From contig CALODS010000052.1 of the NCBI GenBank assembly GCA_942492225.1, positions 1-12,992 on the forward strand: a stretch of DNA of 12,992 nucleotides, read 5' to 3'. The notes beneath the pieces were generated by a model. The model was not told where the DNA came from. It made no database searches and worked only from the letters and a program-made list of their open reading frames with translations. This document shows, piece by piece, positions 7,601 to 12,992 of the stretch. This DNA comes from JAFGTX01 sp942492225 (GTDB lineage Bacteria; Bacillota; Clostridia; Peptostreptococcales; Acidaminobacteraceae). Positions within the stretch are counted from its first letter, which is position 1, and the number at the start of each line of letters is the position of its first letter. The position numbers and the translations under genes are program-made.

Positions 7601-8032
7601 AATGGGTTTTTAAATAATAAACTTGCATCAACATATAATGTTTTTAAAAATGACTATACAAATACACTTGAAAAAGGATCATACGTTGAAGTCAAAAAAG
7701 GTAATATCAATGTAATGAGTTTGCATGCTACTGATGAAGGGAATGTTTCAGTGATATTCCACAGTAAGATTTACGGGTATAGTGAACCCTTAAATTACTT
7801 TGCTAAAGCTTATTTTGATGATGATATGAAGGCTGAAGAGTTTGTTAGTAAAATGCATTATCTACTAGATAATCAGGAGGAGAAAAAGACTGATGAATGG
7901 GAAGGTGTTATTGAAGATAAATTGATAACAGCAGTTATAACACCATATCGTTTTTATATTCAATACGATGCTATTTTTGATGGAAAAGAGTCGCAAGATG
8001 TTATTAACACAGAAAATATTACAAGTGAATAA
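4647..8032 (+). CDS. Acidic tandem-repeat single-pass membrane protein with 15 FliM-like motifs (one-base frameshift near 6152)
   Basis: As sequenced the frame stops at 6221 and reopens upstream of 6278. Restoring one base near 6152 joins both parts into about 1128 residues. The start is GTG at 4647, six nt after AGGGGGG. Order of parts: an N-terminal copy LTPEEIAALFAS (residue 11); ten AMSADEIAALFAEQEDA copies and one ELSADEIAALFAEQ copy in 56-65-residue units rich in Glu and Pro (60-670); three divergent copies LSEDEVAALF, LSSEDIDKLF and LSDNEINAIL (to about 760); an acidic linker; a Lys patch (812-842); one TM helix (843-862, VIIILLVLLLVALLGIGGFF); then about 266 residues with a coiled coil near LETTVEEMQNQLDQASDEVE. 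Positive-inside reasoning puts the repeats in the cytoplasm and the C-terminus outside. The motif resembles the CheY-P-binding peptide of FliM (E. coli LSQAEIDALL) and of FliY. Otherwise no family is recognised. It probably forms an operon with the gene before it. Confidence 0.85.
4827..6661 (+). repeat. Tandem DNA repeat array, 11 units of about 168-195 bp
   Basis: Each unit begins VRDPNKAMSADEIAALF or a close variant. The motif Met/Leu codons start at 4848, 5025, 5202, 5370, 5547, 5727, 5907, 6084, 6278, 6455 and 6623. Steps are 177, 177, 168, 177, 180, 180, 177, 194, 177 and 168 nt; the 194 is one base short of 65 codons. Units are nearly identical at the DNA level. Two linker types alternate, one with TIVEEVEEV (units 1, 2, 4, 7, 8) and one with VAEEPVVEEV (units 5, 6), while units 3, 9 and 10 are mixed. 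By eye the array is richer in G+C than its flanks. Confidence 0.93.
6150..6157 (+). other. Single-base frameshift inside the repeat gene
   Basis: The sequence reads gat tcg aca agg atg, where the repeat pattern calls for aca aag gat gtt. One base is missing. After it, the next frame gives DVEDTPVVEETPVEEETIVE and runs into the next DPNKAMSADEIAAL copy. In the original frame translation ends at 6221 after a basic Leu/Lys tail unlike the rest of the protein. Confidence 0.9.
6728..6922 (+). repeat. Three divergent FliM-like motif copies
   Basis: LSEDEVAALF (from 6728), LSSEDIDKLF (from 6809) and LSDNEINAIL (from 6890) keep the pattern L-S-x-x-[ED]-[IV]-x-x-[LI]-[FL] but share little DNA with the main array. 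Spacing falls to 35, 27 and 27 codons. LSSEDIDKLF and LSDNEINAIL resemble FliM's LSQxEIDALL more than the amplified copies do. Confidence 0.8.
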
Positions 8033-8069
8033 GTTCTGCCCATCATCCGTTATTTCCTCGTAAATAAAG

Positions 8070-8096
8070 AAATGCCCTCATCTGAGGGCATTTTTA
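8070..8096. terminator. Shared terminator between convergent genes
   Basis: AAATGCCCTC (8070-8079) pairs perfectly with GAGGGCATTT (8084-8093) around a 4-nt loop, followed by a T-run on the plus strand. On the minus strand the stem is followed by TTTCTTTATTT, so it may also terminate the cyclase transcript. The stop codon of the minus-strand gene (8094-8096) touches the T-run. Confidence 0.9.
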
Positions 8097-9275
8097 TTGT
8101 TCTTCGATCGGTACGATTCCAGTATACGAAATTGTATTTCTACCATGTTCCTTTGATTGGTATAGGCCTTTATCAGCACTCTCTATTAGTCGTGTCATAG
8201 TGTCCCCATCCCAAGGATAAGTAGCAATTCCTATGGAGATTGTAAAATGAGGATTCTTAGATTTTGCGACAGCGTTTTTGAATTCAGTACCGATTTTCAT
8301 CGCATCACTTGGACCAGATTGGGGAAGAATAATTATAAATTCATCGCCACCATAACGGCCTACTATATCCGTTTTACGAACGGATGTTGTGGCTGTCAAT
8401 GCAAGTTGTTTGAGTACTTTATCGCCAATTATATGGCCAAATGTATCGTTAATACTTTTGAATTTATCAATGTCAAACATTAAAATTGAAAATTTCTTAT
8501 TTCGTCCAATTAAGTTATTAAATTCATGTACGAGACCAGCTTTGTTGAGAACGCGTGTTAAATTATCAACTCTGGTTTTTTCAGCAATTTGTTCTTTTTG
8601 AATTTCCATATAAAATGTTCGTTCGGCAGCTTGTTTTTTTACTTCGTACTCAAAATTTTGTCTTAGTGTTGCAACCTCATCTAGTTGCATTTCGTAGTTT
8701 CTTTGACTGAAATCTTTAAACTCCCTTAAAATTCCAAGAGATCCTATGATATAGAGTATATTACCTAAAAATAAAAATTCATCAATACTTTTAAATGAAG
8801 TGGTTAAAATTCCAATGAAAACTAAAACGACATATTTCCACGAATGATCCATTTCAGATTGATAAAGTAAAAGCATTGAAATACATAAACTAAGAATCAT
8901 AATTGTTATAGGAATAGGCAATCCCAAGTAAGATTCATATGCACCCTCAAATTGATTCATGATGATGAGACCAATAAATGGCAAATAGTAGTTTATATAA
9001 TGATAGTGTTTACCTGGAAAAAAACTTAGTGAAAGAGTGGCAACTAATAACCCCAATGAGAAAATATAATTTCCAAACAATACATTTTCATTAAATGATG
9101 AGTTTATAGCAAAAGTATTTCCAAATCCTATAATGACAACAAATGAAAAAAATGCTGTACCAAGTATTTTATGTCGATAACTGACATGTTTATCGCATAA
9201 TGTATAAGTAAAAACAGCAAAACTACTTAATAAAATTAATTTTATAGTTAAAGAATTTAAAATATAATAAATCAT
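8094..9275 (-). CDS. Membrane diguanylate cyclase (GGDEF protein)
   Basis: This 393-residue enzyme should make cyclic di-GMP from two GTP at the membrane. The first 190 or so residues hold six or seven hydrophobic helices with no recognised ligand domain. A helical linker (about 185-230, REFKDFSQRNYEMQLDEVAT onward) suggests coiled-coil dimerisation, as usual for these enzymes. The GGDEF domain starts near DNLTRVLNKAGL, with FDIDKFKSINDTFGH for metal and GTP binding, the intact active site GGDEF at 309-313, and a product-inhibition I-site RKTD at 300-303, exactly five residues upstream. It should therefore be active and feedback-inhibited. No EAL domain is present. The start ATG follows AGGTGGTG by 5 nt. 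It is divergent from asnS and convergent with the repeat gene. The signal it senses cannot be read from the sequence. Confidence 0.95.
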   Translation of the reverse strand: MIYYILNSLTIKLILLSSFAVFTYTLCDKHVSYRHKILGTAFFSFVVIIGFGNTFAINSSFNENVLFGNYIFSLGLLVATLSLSFFPGKHYHYINYYLPFIGLIIMNQFEGAYESYLGLPIPITIMILSLCISMLLLYQSEMDHSWKYVVLVFIGILTTSFKSIDEFLFLGNILYIIGSLGILREFKDFSQRNYEMQLDEVATLRQNFEYEVKKQAAERTFYMEIQKEQIAEKTRVDNLTRVLNKAGLVHEFNNLIGRNKKFSILMFDIDKFKSINDTFGHIIGDKVLKQLALTATTSVRKTDIVGRYGGDEFIIILPQSGPSDAMKIGTEFKNAVAKSKNPHFTISIGIATYPWDGDTMTRLIESADKGLYQSKEHGRNTISYTGIVPIEEQ

Positions 9276-9304
9276 ATTGACACCACCTGTTTAATTATAG
9301 AATC

Positions 9305-9372
9305 ATTATAGCATATAGATGGATTTTAGAATTATAAATTTCATTCAAAAATTGCATAAAATATGCTATAAT
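9305..9372. promoter_or_regulatory. Mirror-image divergent promoters for the cyclase gene and asnS
   Basis: ATTATAGCATAT (9305-9316) and ATATGCTATAAT (9361-9372) are exact reverse complements. Each contains an extended -10, TGC-TATAAT, pointing outward: leftward for the cyclase (about 23-nt leader) and rightward for asnS. For asnS, TTCAAA (9344-9349) is a -35 with a 17-nt spacer and the start point is near 9380. The asnS leader of about 80 nt is too short for a T-box. Confidence 0.65.
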
Positions 9373-9458
9373 ACTAAGACGCTAATAATAGATTACAGGT
9401 ATTAAATACCCAAATAGAATAAATATATAGAGAAAATTAAAACTAGGAGGGCACAAAA

Positions 9459-10850
9459 ATGAAAGCAACACATGTTAAGGAAATATTTAGAAATCCTGAA
9501 GCCTTTGCAGGCAAAGAAATTGTTGTAAGTGGTTGGATTAGAACCCTTAGAGCTTCAAAAAACTTCGGTTTCATTGAATTAAATGACGGGACGTTCTTTA
9601 ATAATATTCAGGTTGTATTTGAAGAAACACTTTCGAATTTTGCAGAAGTATCAAAATACTCAATTGCAACTTCAGTCATTGTAAAAGGTAAATTAGAAAT
9701 GACACCGGATGCAAAACAAGCTTTTGAACTTAAAGCAACAGAAATTATTTTAGAGGGAGCTTCAGATTCGTCTTACCCACTTCAAAAGAAAAGACATACA
9801 ATGGAGTATCTTAGAACGATTGCGCATTTAAGACCTAGATCGAATACTTTTTCAGCGGTATTTAGAGTTAGATCGGTACTTGCTTATGCAATTCACAAGT
9901 TCTACCAAGAAAAAGGATATGTGTATGCACATACGCCAATCATCACTGGTAGCGACTGCGAAGGCGCTGGTGAGATGTTTAGAGTAACAACTTTAGATTT
10001 AAACAATGTACCAAAGAATGATGAAGGCGCTGTTGATGTTTCGAGAGATTTTTTTGGTAAAGAGACAAACCTTACAGTAAGTGGACAGCTTGCAGGTGAA
10101 ACATTCTGTATGGCTTTTAGAAATATTTATACTTTTGGACCAACATTTAGATCTGAGAATTCTAACACGGCAAGACATGCAGCTGAATTCTGGATGGTTG
10201 AGCCAGAAATTGCATTCGCTGATTTAAATGATAATATGGATTTAGCAGAAGAAATGGTAAGATACATCGTTAAGTATGTTATGGATGAGTGTCCTGAAGA
10301 AATTGAGTTCTTCAATGCAAGAATTGATACAGGATTAATTGAAAGATTAAATCATTTATTAACATCTGACTTTGAAAGATTAACGTATACAAGAGCAGTT
10401 GAATTATTACTAGAAGCGAAAGTAGACTTTGAATATCCTGTTGAATGGGGAATTGATCTTCAAACTGAGCATGAAAGATATTTAACTGAAAAAATATTTA
10501 ATAAACCAGTATTTGTTACTGATTATCCTAAAGACATCAAAGCTTTCTATATGAGAATGAACGATGATAACAAAACGGTTGCAGCAATGGACTTACTTGT
10601 TCCAGGTGTAGGTGAATTAATCGGAGGTTCTCAAAGAGAGGAACGTCTTGACGTTCTTGAAAACAGAATCAATGAAATGGGCATGGACACTGAAGATTAC
10701 TGGTGGTACTTAGAACTTAGAAAGTTCGGTGGTACGAAACATGCAGGATTTGGTTTAGGATTTGAAAGAATGATTATGTACATGACTGGTATGGCAAATA
10801 TCAGAGACGTTATACCGTTCCCTAGAACAGTAAATAACGCAGAATTTTAA
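9459..10850 (+). CDS. asnS: Asparaginyl-tRNA synthetase
   Basis: This 463-residue class IIb cytoplasmic synthetase charges tRNA-Asn with asparagine. An N-terminal OB-fold anticodon domain (about 1-105, IVVSGWIRTLRASKNFGFIE) precedes the catalytic core. Motif 1 lies near YVYAHTPIITGSDCEGAGEMF (154-174). Motif 2 is FRSENSNTARHAAEFWMVEPE (230-250). Motif 3 is GFGLGFERMIMYMTG (430-444), and the typical end IRDVIPFPRT follows. Length is normal for bacterial AsnRS. The AspRS GAD insertion domain is absent and the motif 2 region fits AsnRS, so AspRS is unlikely. The start follows AGGAGGG by about 8 nt. It is a single-gene unit with its own promoter at 9344-9372 and a strong terminator at 10863. Nothing is odd. 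Confidence 0.97.
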   Translation: MKATHVKEIFRNPEAFAGKEIVVSGWIRTLRASKNFGFIELNDGTFFNNIQVVFEETLSNFAEVSKYSIATSVIVKGKLEMTPDAKQAFELKATEIILEGASDSSYPLQKKRHTMEYLRTIAHLRPRSNTFSAVFRVRSVLAYAIHKFYQEKGYVYAHTPIITGSDCEGAGEMFRVTTLDLNNVPKNDEGAVDVSRDFFGKETNLTVSGQLAGETFCMAFRNIYTFGPTFRSENSNTARHAAEFWMVEPEIAFADLNDNMDLAEEMVRYIVKYVMDECPEEIEFFNARIDTGLIERLNHLLTSDFERLTYTRAVELLLEAKVDFEYPVEWGIDLQTEHERYLTEKIFNKPVFVTDYPKDIKAFYMRMNDDNKTVAAMDLLVPGVGELIGGSQREERLDVLENRINEMGMDTEDYWWYLELRKFGGTKHAGFGLGFERMIMYMTGMANIRDVIPFPRTVNNAEF

Positions 10851-10862
10851 TAATAAATTTGG

Positions 10863-10896
10863 ACCCTTCAAGATAATAATCTTGAAGGGTTTTTTA
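10863..10896 (+). terminator. Rho-independent terminator of asnS
   Basis: ACCCTTCAAG (10863-10872) and CTTGAAGGGT (10881-10890) form a perfect 10-bp stem with an 8-nt loop followed by six T residues. It lies 12 nt after the asnS stop. Confidence 0.95.
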
Positions 10897-10911
10897 TTGT
10901 TTTTATGAAAG

Positions 10912-10944
10912 TGGTATGATAATTGCAATTATATTTTGTATAAT
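10912..10944 (+). promoter_or_regulatory. Promoter region of the symporter operon
   Basis: TGG-TATGAT (10912-10920) is an extended -10 with a start point near 10927 and a leader of about 38 nt. A perfect TATAAT at 10939-10944 also exists, but it would start transcription at the ribosome binding site and lacks a clear -35. The first is preferred. Confidence 0.45.
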
Positions 10945-10965
10945 GATAAACGAGAGGTGCTAAAA

Positions 10966-12435
10966 ATGCCAAAATCATATATTTTTTTAATGTTCTTTTT
11001 TATATATTCTATTACGCTATTATACTTTGGAAAAACAGGTTATAAAGAAATAGAAACGATTGATGATTTTTTTTCTGGTGGTAGAAAAATGTCTTTTTTT
11101 GCGTGTATTTCAACTTTTGTTGCGACGTGGTTTAGTGCTGCATCTATGCAAGGGCTTACAGGTGCTATTTACATGTATGGGTATACCTTTGTATTTTATT
11201 CAGTTGTTCCTTGGTTTTTGGGCGCCTATTGTTTGGTGTTGATTTCTCAAAAACTTAGAGCTTCAAATACGATGACGATTCCTGAGTATTTAAATAAACG
11301 ATATCAGTCAAAAATGATTCAAATAGTAGGTGGTTTAGTTGTAATCATTAACTTCATTATGTATATTGTCATTCAAATAAGAGGGTTTGGTATTGTTATC
11401 GCTGAATTTTTAGAGATCACCTACCCATTAGCAATAGTGATTGTATACATATTTATCTTATATACAACTTTTGGGGGGATGTTTTCAATTGCGAAAAGTG
11501 ACGGTTTTAATAGTATTATTATTGTTGCTGGTGTATTGATTGCAATGGTTTTTATTTTGAAAGAGACAACTGGATTTAACGCACTTTTTACACAAGCAAA
11601 AATGATTGAAGGTATTGGAGTCAGTGGTATTGATTACTATACCTCTAGGGGATCGCTTCTGGATCCATTGGCAGGCGGACATATGAAAATAATTGGACTA
11701 ATATCTGCATTTTTTGGATGGGGGCTTGGTTTAGCAGCGAATCCGCAGTATACAGTTAGAATTATAGCAGCAAAAGATGATAGAACTGCAAAAAAAATGA
11801 TAGTATCGTCAATAATAATTTTATCAATTGTTTATGGTGCACTTGTCATTATTGGACTTGGGAGTCGTGTTATTTTGCCGACTGTTACAGGAATTGACTC
11901 AGTGGATGCTCTTTTTCCGTATATCTTTAACGCTCAATTTCCAATTGTTGTGAGTGGCATTGTCTTACTTGCAATCATGGCGGCAGCAATTTCTACAGCA
12001 AATTCTCAGTTGTTAGTGGTTTCAAGTAGTTTTGTTTATGATATATATTTGCTATTCAAACCGCATCAAAAAAATGATGATCAATTATTAAAAATTAGTA
12101 GAATTGTTGTATTTGTTGCGGGTAGTATATCTCTTATCTTAGCACTGTCTCCACCTGAAACTTTAATTGTTTATGGTGGTTATGTATGGGGGGTATTTTC
12201 AGCGGTATTTTTTCTGCCACTATATGGCGGTGTTTTTTGGTCTAAAGCCACTAAAAATGGTGCTGTCTATAGCATGGTTGCAGGGATGGTATCGATGATT
12301 TTTTTCATTGTTAGAAATTGGAAGGTTCAAACAATTTTTGATATAAATCCTGCACTTCCAAGTGTTGTTATCGCCAGTCTTGTTTTCTTTGGTGTAAGTA
12401 TTTATGAGGGACATTCCAATGAAGTTAAATATTGA
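10966..12435 (+). CDS. Sodium:solute symporter family transporter (PutP-like)
   Basis: This 489-residue polytopic membrane protein belongs to the SSS family, which imports organic solutes with Na+. About 13 hydrophobic segments are visible. Family features include DDFFSGGRKMSFF and FVATWFSAASMQGLTG near the N-terminus, GGMFSIAKSDGFN after helix 5, GWGLGLAANPQYTVRIIAAKD (PutP/PanF-like), and MAAAISTANSQLLVVSSSFVYDIY, where the Ser-Thr pair corresponds to the Na+ site residues of PutP. The start chosen is ATG 10966, about 7 nt after GAGAGGTG. A TTG at 10936 in the same frame overlaps promoter-like sequence and is less likely. Its last 17 nt overlap the next gene, a membrane sensor, suggesting the sensor responds to, or controls uptake of, the transported solute. 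The substrate cannot be deduced. Confidence 0.93.
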   Translation: MPKSYIFLMFFFIYSITLLYFGKTGYKEIETIDDFFSGGRKMSFFACISTFVATWFSAASMQGLTGAIYMYGYTFVFYSVVPWFLGAYCLVLISQKLRASNTMTIPEYLNKRYQSKMIQIVGGLVVIINFIMYIVIQIRGFGIVIAEFLEITYPLAIVIVYIFILYTTFGGMFSIAKSDGFNSIIIVAGVLIAMVFILKETTGFNALFTQAKMIEGIGVSGIDYYTSRGSLLDPLAGGHMKIIGLISAFFGWGLGLAANPQYTVRIIAAKDDRTAKKMIVSSIIILSIVYGALVIIGLGSRVILPTVTGIDSVDALFPYIFNAQFPIVVSGIVLLAIMAAAISTANSQLLVVSSSFVYDIYLLFKPHQKNDDQLLKISRIVVFVAGSISLILALSPPETLIVYGGYVWGVFSAVFFLPLYGGVFWSKATKNGAVYSMVAGMVSMIFFIVRNWKVQTIFDINPALPSVVIASLVFFGVSIYEGHSNEVKY

Positions 12436-12992
12436 AAATAAAATTCTTATTCCATTTGTATTATTGTTCTTATTGTCTCAAAGTATTTTGTTAGCGACAT
12501 CTTTTAGAAATGATTATAATTTGATTATTGATAATCAATATAGAAATATGGATGCATCTGTTCAACAGTTGGAAAGAAGTTTATTATATAGTTTTAAAAA
12601 TGGGATAGTAGACATTCAACAGAGAGAAGAAATTTTGCTGATGATTGAATCAATGATGGATGATCATATTATTATAGAGTGGAATAGTCGTATTATACTT
12701 AACCCATCCCAATATAACTTGGATATTACTACGCTTGAAACAAAAGGAACGAACAAAGGCATTGCACATCTACAGAATGATGACTATCTATTTAGTTATT
12801 ATTATTATGCACCTCTAGGATGGTCTATGATTATTTTAGAAGATAAAAAAGCACTCTTATCTTTTTTTTATGAATCTTATAAATATAATATTTTAGCAAG
12901 TATAATATTTTTAACATTGTCCTTACAGATGACGGTATTTATTTCAGCAAATATTACGAATCCAATAAAAAAACTTGTTCGCTATTGTGCAA
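12419..12992 (+). CDS. Two-TM membrane sensor protein, N-terminal part (cut by window edge)
   Basis: The ATG at 12419 overlaps the symporter stop by 17 nt and follows GAGGG by about 8 nt, inside the symporter frame, so translational coupling is likely. The open frame runs off the right edge after 191 residues. Visible parts are TM1 (about 9-28), an extracytoplasmic domain (29-150) ending in HLQNDDYLFSYYYYAPLGWS with the Y-x-x-x-x-PLGW pattern of Cache-type sensors, TM2 (157-176), and the start of a HAMP-like linker, ITNPIKKLV. A histidine kinase is the most likely full protein given the symporter next to it. A chemoreceptor or a GGDEF protein would begin the same way, and the deciding output domain lies outside the window. 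Confidence 0.8.
   Translation, partial: MKLNIENKILIPFVLLFLLSQSILLATSFRNDYNLIIDNQYRNMDASVQQLERSLLYSFKNGIVDIQQREEILLMIESMMDDHIIIEWNSRIILNPSQYNLDITTLETKGTNKGIAHLQNDDYLFSYYYYAPLGWSMIILEDKKALLSFFYESYKYNILASIIFLTLSLQMTVFISANITNPIKKLVRYCA

Noticed and set aside
9373..9458. T-box leader for asnS
   Set aside because: The leader is only about 80 nt, with a single 5-bp hairpin and no T-box sequence or terminator.

Overview
The window looks like chromosomal DNA of an anaerobic low-G+C Bacillota, probably a member of Clostridia. The grounds are A/T-rich codons, strong GGAGG-type ribosome binding sites, a bcd-etfB-etfA operon of the electron-bifurcating butyryl-CoA dehydrogenase type, and a bacterial AsnRS. 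Identification is by protein pattern only; no search was run.

Layout. (1) Positions 1-2937, minus strand: bcd, etfB and etfA in operon order; etfA runs off the left edge. bcd is intact. The 3' third of etfB and most of etfA (about 230-1258) carry many single-base indels, although the encoded residues still follow the family, so this stretch looks like poor sequence rather than an old pseudogene. (2) Positions 2938-3401: a 464-base divergent intergenic region. It holds a candidate structured leader for bcd (nested helices of 7, 8 and 6 bp), a Rex-like site over the probable bcd promoter, several palindromes and a promoter for the next operon. (3) Positions 3402-8032, plus strand: two genes, probably co-transcribed. 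The first encodes a membrane-anchored extracytoplasmic protein with an NTF2-like tail. The second encodes a very acidic single-pass membrane protein of about 1128 residues. Its cytoplasmic part carries 15 copies of a short motif resembling the FliM/FliY N-terminal CheY-P-binding peptide (LSQxEIDALL). One base is missing near 6152, which splits this gene as sequenced. (4) Positions 8094-9275, minus strand: a membrane diguanylate cyclase with intact GGDEF and I-site, convergent with the repeat gene across a shared terminator. (5) Positions 9459-10850: asnS, divergent from the cyclase; the two promoters are mirror images (12-bp inverted repeat). (6) Positions 10966-12992, plus strand: a sodium:solute symporter overlapping the start of a two-TM sensor protein cut by the right edge.

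How the genes fit together. bcd-etfBA would reduce crotonyl-CoA and ferredoxin with NADH. The symporter and sensor form a transport/sensing pair of unknown ligand. The most unusual item is the repeat protein. A membrane-tethered array of FliM-like peptides would be a multivalent docking site for CheY-like receivers or related partners. This is inference from motif shape and topology, and no flagellar or chemotaxis gene is visible in the window.
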